Shown here piece by piece: positions 12,042 through 24,510 of a stretch of 64,000 nt of DNA (positions are counted from its first letter, which is position 1; each line of letters opens with the position of its first letter). This DNA is from Rhabditoides inermis. Its lineage: Eukaryota > Nematoda > Chromadorea > Rhabditida > Rhabditidae. Where the stretch lies: contig CAWZYM010000298.1 in assembly GCA_963966185.1 (NCBI GenBank), positions 33,501-97,500 of the forward strand. Direction: 5' to 3'. A program made the position numbers and the translations under genes. The notes below the pieces were generated by a model. That model searched no databases and was not told the DNA's origin. It saw only the letters and a list, made by a program, of their open reading frames with translations.

Positions 12042-12817
12042 TTCTCTCTCTCTCTCTCTCTATTTCTCTCTCTCTCTCCATTTCTCTCTCTCTCTCTCTC
12101 TCTCTCTCCCTGTCATCCCTCTTCATTCACTTCTCCTCCTCCCTCACCGTCTTCTCCTTTTGCTCCTCCTTCTCCACCCGTCCACTCTTCTCCTCTCCAT
12201 CCTGCGTCTCCTTCGACTTTGAGCTGCCGCGCGACGTACCACGAGGATGATACTAAAATATATAATCTAGGGAGGTAAGTAGGTAAAATGCATTTTTGTC
12301 AAACCCCCTTTTTTCTAATTCTAACTCTTTCGGGCAACGTTTCGTGAGTGTGGGTAAGTAGGACCAATGTAAATGTTTGAGAAAAAGTTCCAATGATCTG
12401 AACCCGATGTTTAAAAAAAGGATCAGATTTCATCGTAGAACCTCCAAAAATGAGTCCGCCCCCACAAACCAAGCTTTCGCCTCCGCCAGAAGACGATCCA
12501 ACGTTGGAGGAGCTCGAAGATGACTGAATTATGTGGGTATGAAATACGGAATATCGTGTTCATACACACGCACAGTGAATTAGCCTGTCAAAATCAATAT
12601 AAAATGTGACCAGGGCGATCTTCATACCGAGCTGCCGCCACCCGATGCTCGTCCATATCCAGTGTATCTTTGGCTCGACCTACGATCAATATCAATCAAT
12701 ATCAACTTCTTACACTTCGTACGACTCTAATCTAATTTTTCGCAGTACCTTCTCCTAGTCATTCTCCACCACGCGCGCCGCAAAAACCGCACTGAAACGG
12801 AAGATAGATAAAGAGAC

Positions 12818-12866
<49 letters not shown>

Positions 12867-13390
12867 GGAGGGAGAGAGTGAGAGAGAGAACCTACTTATC
12901 TCGCTTCCCCTCGATGGTCCGCCGGGTCGCGAACTCGACGCGAGAAAGTTCCGCATTCCCTTCACTCCCTTACTAAAATGTTGTTAGAAAGGGAAACGAG
13001 AAACGATAAAACCTACATGACAAGAGACATAGCGCTGCTCTTTCCGCTACTACTCCCACTTCCACTGCTGCTGACACCGCTTCGGGCCATGCTAAACCCT
13101 ACAAATTGTATATTATAGTTGGAAAAGTCTCTGTAGCCACTCATCTTGTTTCTGTGCAGGAAAAAATCCATTTTACCAAAAATTGTGCAAAAAATTGCAA
13201 TATGTGTGATATCACAATTCTAACGCTAATCATTCGCGGTGTTTTTTTTTTATTACTAGATTTGGATAAATGGTGTATTTGAAGAAGGTACAATTCACAA
13301 CTCACCCCTACCCCCTCCCCGGCTGCCCTTCGAGCATACTTGCACTGCCAATACCAGTAATAGACAGATCAATAGACCACTGGACCGCAT
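11305..13390 (-). CDS. Secreted Gly/Ser-rich protein with Cys-containing C-terminal half (about 12 exons)
   Basis: ATG at 13390 starts a signal peptide (MRSSGLLICLLLVLAVQVC), followed by Gly/Ser/Arg-rich short exons (SRGGGRG, SGVSSSGSGSSSGKSS, SSSSSNVGSSSGGG, YTGYGRASGGGSS). The later exons are better conserved in appearance: EAYHADLEWLLSAANLTNV, LGEVRLHQCWCGDQLGRSY, FGDCSFVTALEMYLES, GTIVFPVSEEERLSLQF, then a last exon ending FWFRLLHFFE at the TGA at 11305. N-glycosylation motifs (NLT, NVT, NQT, NGT) and paired cysteines fit an extracellular or membrane-proximal protein. No domain family was identified with confidence. Exon joins in the Gly/Ser-rich half are approximate. The last exon has a partial duplicate at 8938-9130. 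Confidence 0.6.
12008..12110. repeat. (CT)n/(GA)n microsatellite in intron
   Basis: A CT-rich tract of about 100 bp in an intron of the secreted Gly/Ser-rich gene. On the coding strand it is (GA)n running to the acceptor at about 12007. A second (GA)n tract lies at 12822-12890 in another intron of the same gene. Confidence 0.9.
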
Positions 13391-14013
13391 GTTTCCGCGT
13401 TCAAGTGAACTGATTGCGGCTTCAGTCCCTCTCATTCATTGCAGGAAAGAAAAGAAAGAGCAAGATGTAACAGACATGTGGTCAGAAGCTAAAGTCTAAA
13501 GCACAACATCTCTCGAACACACATCTTTATTACCGAAACGATACAACAACATAAACAATTCAGCGAATTGGACAATGATCATCAATACTATACAACACTC
13601 GGCGAGAACGAAAAAGAGAGCATTTTTGAGATCTGTCATACCAAAACGAAATTTGGAAGCAGGGTTAAGATATGAGAGGAGAGAGCACAACAGAAGAACG
13701 TCAATGGAAAGCGAGGAGTAAAGATCATGTACAGTACCAGTGATACCGATATGATGTACTGTCTAAGAAAAGAGGAAAAGACGTCTAGAAAAAAATTGCA
13801 TAAAAAAGTGCTTTGGGTTAAGCTAAGGAAACGAAAAAGATGTACATATTACAAAACGCATACAACAAGTCACTTAAAATATTATGTGGTCAGAATCCGC
13901 GTATTCTCGTAATCTCGAAGGGTTAATGTGAGCAAGTATGAGGATGGGGACAGACAGATGGGGGCAGACCGACAGGGACAGACACACGCTCCTGGGACAG
14001 GCGGACAGACACA
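13391..14013. other. Intergenic between two minus-strand genes
   Basis: Holds the 3' flank of the NSD-like gene and the 5' flank of the secreted Gly/Ser-rich gene. A 64-codon minus frame at 13496-13690 is hydrophobic and near the expected 3' UTR, and is not supported as a gene. Confidence 0.4.
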
Positions 14014-17000
14014 TCACGGCGTATAGACAGTCGGCTTCTTGCATCTTCTGCGCATCCCGCGAGACGGACTCTGAAACACACCATAAGGTATGCAAACCAA
14101 GTATGCAAAAAATATAAACAAATCATGCGGCAACAAATCAAATCAGTCAAAAATCATGCAGTTCACTCTTGCAACTTGCAACCATAGCCTTGTTACATAA
14201 TACCGTACCGCAAGGGGTTACCGTATCGGAGGGCTACAGTCTGCATGCACCAACCATGCGAGAGGGGCTTTGTGCAGGCGGGCAGACGTGCGTCTCTTTC
14301 CACGTCTCTCTCCCTCCCTCTCCTCCTCCTCCACCTTCTCATCCACTGCCTCCTCCTTCACAGCCACCGGAGGCTCGTTCTCCTTGTTCGAGGGAACGAC
14401 GACGGCACTGCAACAGATACAGGTAAACAAGTAAACAACCCATGTAAACACCAACAAACAACGCACCAGTGTAGCACAGGCATGGCATGATCGATGGGAG
14501 TCTTCTGCTGGAAATCGACAGGAACTTGCTGCTTGAGCGCCTGCAACAAATCATCACTGTAATGCTCCCCGCACGCAAACGCGCACACTCCAACTCCTCC
14601 CTCCTTCTCTCACCTTGGGTGGTCGTCCTCGCTTCCTCACAGGCACAGGCACCTCCTTCACCTTGTCCCCCACAGTGGCAGAGGGCGGAGCAGCGACGGG
14701 CGCCTCCTCCATCTCGTCTCCCTTCGAGGCGCGTGTACGCGACAGCGCGCGGCGCTCCCGGGGAGACACCTCGGGCTGGAAGACCATGATTCACTCTCAA
14801 AACAACAACAACAAACAAACAACTCACCACGAGCACCGGAGCAGGATCCATGAGCATGAGTGCCTGTTCCTCCTCCTCCGCAGGCACCGCCTTCATCCTC
14901 TTGCCACCGCGCGGCGGGGTCTCGTGCCGGGGTCCCATCGGGAGCTGTACAAATTATGTTTATGTTTATGGAGAGAGAGAGAGAGAGAGAGGAGAGAGAG
15001 GAGAGAGAGAAGAGAGAGAGAGGAGAGAGAAAAGAGAGAGAGAGGAGAGAGAGGAGAGAGAGGAGAGAGAGGAGAGAGAGGAGAGAGAGGAGAGAGAGGA
15101 GAGTGAGAGACAGAGATAGAGAGAGCACAGTACCTCCTTCTTCGCGGCCCTCTTTCCTCCGATCTTTGTCTTGACCTTCTTCACTGGTGTAATCTTCACC
15201 GGAGAGGGAGTGGGAGAAATGTCTCTGAAAGAAAAGTTTGCCAATAGACTTTCATACTGTAGCAAAGTAATTTGACCTCCACTAAACCACAGGGATTACT
15301 GTAGCCATTGTAGTCAATCATTTCCTCTCACCTGATGTCCTTCTTCATCTTTCTCTCTTCGGCAGTCCTCCCTAGGGTGCCCCTGCACTTCTTCGCACCG
15401 CAATGACACGGGGGAAGCTTCACGTTCTGCAAGCAACGTCAATAGATCATTCCACTCCCAAACATAGGTATGAAGAACAGCAAAAACCGAAGCGCGCATT
15501 ATCCAACATGATGTTTGTTCGTGTTCCCCCCCCCTCTCTCTCCTCCACCTTGCTCTGCTGCACCATATCGTAGTCGAACGCCAGTTCCTCGTCCTTCTCG
15601 ATCGGCGCGATTGTGGTGATGAACACGCGGTCCTCGTACTGAAAAAAATACACCACCGTAAGCTCCGCCCCTCTCGCCCCGCCTCTACTCACACTGCCGC
15701 ACTTCTCTCCCTTGGCGGCGCCCTTGATGCGCTTGCGAGGCACGAATACAGTCACCGTCGATACAAGGCAGTTGGGCTGGCAAGAGTGGTTGATGTACCT
15801 GGAAAGAAAGTATACAACCTAGCCAACATGTAAACAAACAAGTAAACAACGCTGACCTGGTGATGTTGCCCATGTACTTGGCGTCGACATAGCAGGAGGA
15901 GAGCTTCATCATGTAGTGCGTCTCCTCGTCGTTCATCCATGCGGCAGTGTCACGGTTCTGAAAAAAGAGACATGGGTATACGGGAGAGAGAGAGAAAGAG
16001 AGAATTGTCTTTCCTCACCCTCTGGTCACACTCTGCTTGGCTGATAATCTCTCCCGCGTACTCGCCGATGAATGTGCCCTGCAACCATTCACAGTGAGTT
16101 TCATGCAACCAGAAAAATCTCATCCGGCATAATACAACAATCGAGATCCTTTTTTTAGGAGTTCCCCAACAGTAATTGGTGATAATGATAATTATTAACC
16201 AGATTGCAAGTAAGGAAGAGAAGCGCACCTTGGGTATGTGTCGCTTGGCGAACACGCCGCGTCCCTTCATCCTCGTCTCCCTCGTCTCCACTCCACTGAA
16301 TATGACCTGCTGCGAGACGCGACGGTTGCCACACGCTATCCCGCCAGCCTCGTCGTTGCAGCACTCAAACAAGCAAGATCATTACTCTCCCTTCTCTCTC
16401 TCTGTCTCTGTCTGTCTCTCTCTCTCTTTGCTCTGTGTAATAACTCCACTTTCCACTCACCGGAGGGCACTCTTGTCCGCTCGCCTTGTTCATGCAGTCG
16501 CTCTCGCATCTGGAGAAAGAAATAAAACTCTTTATTATAATAAAAACATGACATGACAACATGGAGTATAGAGTATTAAACGGACAAACAACTATTTTCA
16601 GCCACGGTGTTCACATTCAAATCTACCATACTTCTTGCCTACCGTAACCGTACCCTACCGTACCTCTTGCCGTTTGCGGGCTTGCAGTCGCATGCGAAGA
16701 ACGACTCCGGGTCGACGGGGCTCGACGTGGACAGGGGAGAGCAGTCGGGGTGGTAGACAGACGTCTGTAACGGAAACAATGATGTTTCAGTCTCTCTCTC
16801 CCTCTCTCTCACTTTGATGGGCTTGACGACGACGCCGTCGTGCTTGAAGAATGGCCGGGGCACGTCGAGATCGTTCTGCGCCTCCTCCCACGCCTTCTCG
16901 ATACACGAGTTGAGCGCCTGGAAGAATTGTAAACACTATAGATCAATATGGGAATTGTAAAAATAAAATCCGAAGCACCGACACCGACTATGGAAGGTGA

Positions 17001-19884
17001 ATCCAACACGGACAATTCCGCTACTCATGAGTGATGCTCCTTGCTCACCTTGTTGATCATCATCATCCATGCAGTGGGTGTCATGGGAACGAGGTGGGCG
17101 AGCGGCATCATCCCAAAGCACGCGTCTCCCGTCGGCGTCTTGTAGCCGAGCCATCTGCGAACAATCATCACTCAACTCCCATAATTGAGTATTATACTCA
17201 CTTGACGGGTACGAATCCGGGGTATCCGATTCCATCGTAGAACTTCTCCCGCTGGGCGGCCTTCGAATCGGGGAAGTCCACCTGGTCCACCGCCGTACAC
17301 GGGAACCAACTGAGTGAAATAACAATTATTATTGACAAAATTGACAATTATCAAAAACAAAATCACTATACAACTTCCTCACTACTACTACGATTACAAA
17401 AACGCCACAATTGCGTTCGCCATGCCAGCAACATGCGTGTGGCGATTCTACATTACAAGGGCCCTTATCTTTTGACTCACCCCTTTCCACTTGCCGTGTA
17501 CCACACCACGTGGTGCTGACCCACACGAGGAGTGTCCCCGACGATACACGGCTCACACAACACTGCAACGGCGACACGTAAACAACAACAACAACAACAA
17601 ACATTCACTCACATCTCGTGTCCTTGCCTGCCCACTGCTCTCCCAGTACAACGCATGGCAGGTGACACTTCTCGTGGAAGCTGCGCGGACAGTTGGAGCA
17701 GTTCAGCATACGACCTGCAATCCACGGTGATGACGTCATTGAATATCACCCAATCACTCACTGTCGATCTTCCGCCCGTCCTCCTCCTCGTCCTTCCTCT
17801 CGCACTCGCAACAGAAACCCGTGTGCGGTATCTAAACGGACAAACACATCATACCAAAACAACAACAACAACAACAACAACAATAAAAATAATCTAATCA
17901 CTTTTCATTGATATCAGTATATAATGCACATTTCCTCTCCTCTCTTCACTCGACCTACCTGCTTGAGTGTGTTGTATCTCTTCAGGCAGCCGGGATGTCC
18001 GAGTGTCCGCCAGTGAGAGTGACACGTCACTGCGATGCGCTTGCCCTGAAGAAACAACAGCCTTCAACTTGTGAGATACACTAGATTGTAAACAAACGTC
18101 ACATACGCGTATGAGAGACGCAACAACAAAATGCATTACCTCACCTGAATCGCTGGCACGTCCTTCTTGGCCTCGTGGTCCAGTCCCGCCGGGCGACACG
18201 CCACGTGGAACGATCTGGAGATGTAAACAAGTAAGAAGTAGTAAACAACAAACAAACATGTAAACAACAAACCGCTCACCTGTAGCACGTGTCGCACTCG
18301 ATAAGCTCTGCGAGTCCGTCCCTGTGGGTGGCTGTGGTCTTCCGCCGCTCCACGAAACACGGGTCGCAGTAGTGGCGGGGACACACCGACGCGCCAAACT
18401 GCAGTACAACATCATTAAGATCAACAAGAGCCAGAATCTTCACAGAATGCCATGTCATGATCAATACCGACCTGTTTGTCAAGGAACTTCTTGTGGTATC
18501 CTCCGGCGTCGTACTTGGCGATGCACTCCGAGTGGAACTTGATGGGACAGGCAGAGGCGCCCTTCCCGAACCCGCACTGTAGCAGATCGCCCGAGCGAGT
18601 GCGACAGATGAAACATTGTTCTGAAAAGGACAATATAAGAATGTAAACAAGCCACATTACAGCAAATGTAGTAACTAATAAATCTCACTGTCGTCGTCTC
18701 TGTGTCTGAGTTGATGTGACCAGCGCACGCGTGGCTCCTTCTTCTCGTCTCCCTGAATGGCCGTCTCCTCCTTGACTGGCTTGAGGTCCCCATCCTCCTC
18801 CTGCTTCTCCCCGGAGGCGACGGGTTGCTGATCGACTGCCAACGACGACTGTGGCCTCTCCTCCCGCTCCTCGTTCTCTTCCTTCACTTTCGGTCGACGA
18901 CCGCGCTTCTTCTTTTCAGTCGCGGCGGCGATCGTATTCGGCGAGACCAGAGCTGAAGAACATTGAAAAATTGAAATACAACATGTATAAACGATTTACA
19001 CATGATCAATTACTATATACACACAAAAAATAATCGTACCTATAGCCTTGACGGCGGCGTTGCGGCGTGTGCGCTTCAGCCCTGTCTGCTCGGATGCGGG
19101 CTCGCCTTCACTGGCAACGACTTCGGCAGGGTTGGCGTTCTCGTCACCTATAGTATGACTGCACATGTGCAAATTCAAATAACAACAAATGAGTCAAACT
19201 ACAAGCTCACCTATGGGCTGTTTTACAGTTGTTTTTCCGCCGCTCTCGTCCATTACTTCCACTCCAGAAGTCGTCGCAACAGCTTCAGAGTCTGCAAAAA
19301 AACATTACATTAATGATTCCTAGAACTCTAGCTCTAGAACGGAAATATAAATATCCAAAATCGAAAATACAGAGAGTGTTTGCGTAGCTGTATATTTATA
19401 AAATATGCACTTCTTATCTCATAGTACATAACGATAACAATACAGTACCTAGCGCAGGCGAGGCGTGTGCGGGGATCCGCTCCATGTTGGCAAGGAAACT
19501 TCTCGTCGTCGTCGACAACGAAGATGTGGGAGCAGCGAGATTCTACAAAACGAGCTTCGAATCAAATGACCAAAGACAACCATACAAACAACACAATATT
19601 TTGCAACAGTCGTATAAAACTACCCAAACACACCTGTTCACCGGCGGAAGTCTGGGCTATGGCGTCGGCTACTGTGTCCTAGAACAAAGCAGGTGTTGGG
19701 CGGGAAATAAGCGTGTCACTCTACCTGAGTGTCTCCCAATGCCGCCGTGCCGTCGGCCTGCTTTGAGAAGTCCTCATCTATCACCGACACGCGCTCATCC
19801 TCCAAGTTGTGATCCTGAAATCCATACATACAGACACATAAACACGACAAACAAAACAACAGCAAAAAAACTAACCGTTTCCAT
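14014..19884 (-). CDS. mes-4/NSD-like: NSD/MES-4-type histone H3K36 methyltransferase (PHD, PWWP, AWS-SET-postSET; about 31 exons, about 1,040 aa)
   Basis: Minus strand, ATG at 19884, stop TGA at 14014-14016. In order: an acidic N-terminus with AT-hook-like KKKRGRRPK; a first PHD-type zinc finger at about residue 237 (CFICRTRSGDLLQCGF, then FHSEC); further Cys/His pairs (CPRHYCDPC, LIECDTCYRSFHVAC, CCECERKDEE, MLNCSNCPRSFHEKCH); a PWWP-like module (HHVVWYTASGKGWFPCTAV, WLGYKTPTGDACFGMMPL); an AWS pre-SET (FACDCKPANGK, CESDCMNKASGQECPP, ECCNDEAGG); and SET (MKGRGVFAKRHIPKGTFIGE, YINHSCQPNC, ELAFDYDM) with post-SET CHCGAKKCRGTLG at about residue 800. The catalytic NHSC and the zinc cysteines are present, so the enzyme looks intact. 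The C-terminal tail has another AT-hook (RKRGRPPK) and a KEN motif. The family methylates H3K36; MES-4 keeps germline chromatin memory in C. elegans. PWWP plus SET favours the NSD group. E2F-like sites (GCGCGGGAAAA) lie upstream near 20095. Confidence 0.9.
14974..15123. repeat. (GA)n microsatellite in intron of the NSD-like gene
   Basis: About 150 bp of GAGAGAGGAGAGA units between the exon encoding LPMGPRHETPPRGGKRMK and the exon encoding DISPTPSPVKITPVKK. Long open frames over it on both strands are a repeat artefact. Confidence 0.9.
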
Positions 19885-22204
19885 TGTGCTCGCCGTTAAG
19901 CGTTCATCACCCGCGTCGTCACGTGATCTACAGATACTCTTCAAGATTGGGATAAATGTGACAAAAACAAAAGCTAAAAATAACAATAAAAAAACACAAA
20001 AATATCGAAGAAATCGATTTTTCTCGTAAAGTTGGAGCTCACTCACTGCCGGTTTCCCGCGCGTTCACGCACTCTCCGTTCAAATTAATTGTTTGCGCGG
20101 GAAAAGGGCAAATTTGAAAAGTTGCGAGTTTTGGAGATGATTTTTTTAGCCACAAGTAAACGTTAAAAAACAACTAAATTGAAAAAAAATTGATTGTTGA
20201 AGAAAATCGACCCTCTCAGTTAGGGGACCTGATTTAATTTTCAGATTGCTAGCAACCCATCCTCTAATCAAAACAGTCAATCTCCACGGCGATTCACAGT
20301 TAATAATTTGTGGGTGGGCGGAGCTGCGCTACAAAAACGCGCGACTCGCGCGGAGCGTGTTACCAAAACACAAAGCACATCAGAGTCTGCTGGGATCGTG
20401 ACAGGACCAAAAGCTACAAGCGAGGCTCGCCCCCTTTTTTCGGGACCAAAGGGGCGGGGCTACGCTTGTCGCGGCTGATTTGAGCTAGCGATTTTCTTGA
20501 GTTGTGAATTGCCGTGATCTCATCTCACTCCTAAAACCACTTTATCAAAAAAAGATAGTTTTTGGCAGTATGGTTGATACACAGCGGAGAAATGACCGGT
20601 GCAGATCTGTTTTTGGCCAGTCATGCGGCCTAATTTCTGGTCGATAAGTTGGTCTGAACACTATCGCAAAGTTACCACACCCGCGCGCCGATGCGGCTAA
20701 ATGATGCGGCTTTTACCACATAGAGGAGTAGAAATTGAGGAAGACGCGCAGCGCTGCTCAGTCTAGTGCAGTGAATATACTAAGTCGCTGTATATGATTT
20801 TCAGAACAATTGTCATGAGATAGTCCGTCAGATTTATAATAATAGTTTATCCATATGGTAATAATCATCAATAGTCCAAACAGCCTAGTACCTGTTAAGA
20901 ACAAAGGATAGTTTGGCAGACGATAGTTTGGCCTAATTTCTGGACGTTTGGCCTAATTTCTGGACGTTTATAGTTCTCTATATTATGACTGTGCTGTGAC
21001 AGAACCTTTTGACACCCAAACATGTATAGAAAAGGTTTGTCAATCTTAGAAACGTATGCAAGAATTTCTGAAGTTAGTAGAGAGAAAAACTGATACGATA
21101 CTCTTTGAGGAGACGTTTATAGTTCTCTCTATATGCAAATGCCGGAGCGCCGACTGCTCACTTAATCAATCAATCGTTTATACGTAATCGTTATATCTGA
21201 ATATGAAACCACAATCACGATGATATGAAGCATACAGTATAGTGCCTAACGTAAGATGCTAGATGTATAGGCTAACAACGGGGAAAGACAGGAAGGCTGA
21301 CGAGGTTAGTGGCGGGAAGACGATACTTGAACTTGATCGCTGATCATTCCTGGACCATAAGAGTACCATTCTTGACGTGTAGAGCTCCGAGTTTTCCTTT
21401 GCTTTCATGTCAATTGGTATCTCCTCGCGCCATAGATGCTTCCACATGAGGGTACTTCCCGCCGCCTCACTGGTTACTCGGGAAGGATTTTTGTCGATGA
21501 CCGATCATTCAGCGGCGGCGGGGTAAAATGAAGACCCGACCGCACCGCGGGGAAAAGTAGAAGACAAGTTGATATAGCTCACTCAGAAGGGATCTAAAAG
21601 AAGGATGTAAAAGCAAATCTTTTAATTTTTTCAACTGAAACCAATTATATAATCTTATCTCGCTCTCTCAATCACTTAAAAAACGTTCGATTCCACTAAA
21701 CTAGAGCTCTGTACCTCAACGAAGACCCGAGACAAAGAAATTTTGCAGCCGTTTTGGCCGATTTTGTCTGGAACTTCAGAGAGAACAAGCTATCAGACTG
21801 TCGATCAGTCTTTTTTTCCTAATCTGCTTTATCAAGTATTGACGATGCTGTGATACTACAGCATTTGTGTACAATGGACAATATGACCAAACACACTCGT
21901 GCACCTTGGGTTGCCTGAGGGTCGTAGAGGACCAAAATGGTAAAACATCACGATAAAACAGTAAAATGGCGTTGAAAAACGGCGAAAAAGCGATACCGTG
22001 AACAGTAGGACGGATTTCGTAAACCGTCGTGTGGTTTTCTTAAACAGTCGACTCAATTAAACAGTAGGGTCGATTTCAGAAACAGTCAGGTGAATTTATC
22101 GGGCGGCGAAACAGTAGGGACGATTTCTGAGGGGATCTAAACTAAACAGTAGGGTGGATTTATAAACAATCGACTGGATTTTAAACCGTAATGTGAATAT
22201 TTAA
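19885..22204. other. Intergenic; promoter of the NSD-like gene, then gene-poor sequence
   Basis: 20040-20110 holds CCCGCGCG and GCGCGGGAAAAG, which resemble E2F binding sites. 20400-20470 contains an imperfect hairpin around GGGGCGGGGC. A short phrase, TTTGGCCTAATTTCTGGACG, is tandemly repeated at about 20928-20968. A minus frame at about 21310-21450 (MWKHLWREEIPIDMKAKENS) could be a gene remnant but has no supporting splice sites. Confidence 0.45.
21940..22200. repeat. Degenerate tandem repeat built on AAACAGTAGGGTCGATTT
   Basis: At least seven loosely spaced copies of an AAACAGTmGGgyGATTT-like phrase occur between about 21955 and 22195, for example AACAGTAGGACGGATTTCG, AAACAGTAGGGTCGATTTC, AAACAGTAGGGACGATTTC and AAACAGTAGGGTGGATTTA, alternating with an AAACAGTCGACT variant. 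Spacing is uneven (about 25-60 bp). No coding potential. Confidence 0.65.
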
Positions 22205-22350
22205 AAAAAACCTTAACACGCAACACGTAAAAACCCAGCCAACATTCAAACAACGCTGACCTGGCAATGTTGCCCATGTACTTGGCGTCGACATATCAGG
22301 AGGAGAGCTTCATCATGTAGTGCGTCTCCTCATCGTTCATCCATGCGGTT
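22205..22350 (-). pseudogene. Partial duplicate of one SET-domain exon of the NSD-like gene, with a nonsense change
   Basis: 22253-22347 is nearly identical to 15848-15945, the SET exon encoding MNDEETHYMMKLSSCYVDAK, in the same orientation. The similarity extends into the intron on one side (AGCCAACAT, AAACAACGCTGACC). It also reappears past the exon (GTGGGTATAC followed by a GA repeat). In this copy the TGC codon for Cys in KLSSCYV is TGA, and the thymine-to-cytosine class changes nearby are few, so the copy is recent but dead. No other exons of the gene are present here. Confidence 0.85.
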
Positions 22351-22378
22351 ACGTGGGTATACTATCCAAATTTGGTCG

Positions 22379-22384
22379 GGGAGA

Positions 22385-22434
<50 letters not shown>

Positions 22435-22443
22435 GAAAAGTGA

Positions 22444-22483
<40 letters not shown>

Positions 22484-22530
22484 AGGGGGAGAGAGGGAGA
22501 GAAAGAAAGAGAGAAAGAGGGGGAAGAGAG
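22379..22530. repeat. (GA)n microsatellite
   Basis: About 150 bp of GA and GAAA units directly following the duplicated SET exon; it corresponds to the shorter GA run in the parent intron near 15980-16005 and has expanded. Confidence 0.9.
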
Positions 22531-22559
22531 TCTCTCCTCTCTCTATCTCAATATTCAGT

Positions 22560-23836
22560 AAACATCACAAGTAGAGTACTGCACTCACGCGTTATCCAGC
22601 AATATTGCTCAAATCTGCATTCTGTTTTCGAGCTTTCTTTTGCTTAATTGTTCAATATTGCAGTGACAGAAGATACGTATCAATTTGCAATCTTGCTGTG
22701 GCAATATTGCAGAATAAAGCTGCAGCATGAAAAAAGCATCAATATAGCTCGACTATAAACAGGCCTTTTAAGTGACAATTTCACTTAAAAATGATATTAT
22801 ACTGATGAAAAGTTGATGGAAACATCATATAACATCTACTAAACCTGAAAACTAAAACTTTTTTCATGGTTTTAAACTATTTTTTGCCCCAAATAGTTGA
22901 TTTTGAACGCTTTCTGGGTAAAAAGTGAGGTTACATCACAGCTGAGTGTCTAAAACATTTTGAATGACGGGAATTTCGAAATAAAATTTTGATAAGAAAT
23001 TCAGTTACTAGCATAAACTGAAGTCGCAGAAGCCGATAAACATATCCCTATGTGATACGCATTTCGAGTTCAATAGTTAAAGCTAGTATTTGTAAAGCGC
23101 GCCAATTCAAAATTCAAAATTTCTCCGATTGCGGATCAATAAAATTGTCACTTTAAGCAGACAACACAGGCACGCGTTTTCGTCGCATTACCTAACTTTT
23201 ACACGGTGACAAAAGCGAGTGTCAAAGTACGTTTTGGCCTTTTTGTACGGGCTTGACGCAAGAGCAAAGCGTCTGTGTCAAAATATGAGGTCGTTAATGA
23301 GAATATCGCGTTAAATTCCATAAATAAGACTGGGCAGACCACTCTACGACTTTACCTTCATTGAACAGTGTGCGCAACAAAACATGAGGACATCTATGAA
23401 GATAAAAGGAAACGGCTACACGAAACAAACAGCGCGCGAGTTACGTGCGGTGCACCTTAATACATAATAATTGCACGAACCAAATAATTTGCATAAACAT
23501 AATAATTGCAATGCACGCATATTATTTTGGATGAACCAACCAGTCAATGGACACAAATAAAAACCTATACACACAAAGTCACTTTATCAAATATAAAGAA
23601 ATCACTTATGACAGAAACTATGGAGACGCACATCATATCGAGTAAGTAAACTATGAAACAACACAGATATTCAACACAACACATTTAAGAAAATGGAGGA
23701 GGAGCGAGCAATCTACCACTGAATGGTATCAGGATATAAAGATAAACGATTGATTGAATGTAATATATAAGAATATTGAGTATTCAGACACCTAGTTAAA
23801 GTTGGTCGTTCCCGAGCTCAACACATAGTACTGACA
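22560..23836. other. Intergenic AT-rich sequence, no gene seen
   Basis: AT-rich, with several CAATATTGC words around 22600-22720. No exon with consistent splice signals was found on either strand. Confidence 0.45.
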
Positions 23837-24510
23837 CTAAACTGGAACGTTCGAGACGCTGCGCGACTGCCGCCTCAAAGATGTCGAGTCGGACGGATCA
23901 GCCAGAGGCGGCCCATTTGAGATGCCAGTTGACGAGGGCACGTGTGCAGGCATGGGTACAGATGGCCGCTGCGGCGTCTGAGGCTGGGCGAGCTGAGACT
24001 CGATGCTCTGTTGCCGCTCGAGCAGCGACCGGAGAAGCTTCTGCTGCTCCGCCATCATCTGTTGCTGCTGTTTCACCATCGTGTTTAGCACTATAAAACA
24101 ACGTTTCACAAGGACAACAAGTTTCACAATATCGTCAAATGCGCTAGTTGACACATAATAAAACCATAGTAGTTGATAAAATTTTGCAAACAAAGACATA
24201 TAACCTACACCTACATACACGCTATAAATAAAGTAGTGCTTGTTTCCAAACACTCACCCCTGAGGTCGCTCATCGAGGCGGTTCTCCGCATCACATTGCT
24301 GTCGCTGTTGTCATGATCGATGTTGTTCTCGTACTCGACGTTCGCCTCAGAATGACTGTCTGAGTCGGAGCCAAGAGATGACCGGGGTCCTCTTAAAGTA
24401 CACAAATATGCAAATAAATAAGTGAATACAATCACAACTCACCAGTGTTTGATGGGCTCAATCAACAACTGACCAGCTCCACCGTCGTAGTTGGTGTCTG
24501 GCGTTCCGAT
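23837..24510 (-). CDS. 3' exons of an unidentified gene (Ser-rich segment plus Gln-rich coiled coil)
   Basis: Two well-formed minus-strand exons are visible. 24258-24391 encodes GPRSSLGSDSDSHSEANVEY and ends RRTASMSDLR at a GTGAGT donor. 23837-24090 follows a TTATAG acceptor and encodes MVKQQQQMMAEQQKLLRSLL, RQQSIESQLAQ, a Pro-rich stretch and the terminal SRSVSNVPV. A probable third exon at about 24435-24500 reads TPDTNYDGGAGQLLIEPIKH before a donor. The RRTAS and RRQSRS motifs look like basophilic kinase sites. No family was recognised and no 5' part was found before the satellite at 25.2 kb, so the gene may be truncated or may have distant 5' exons. Confidence 0.45.
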
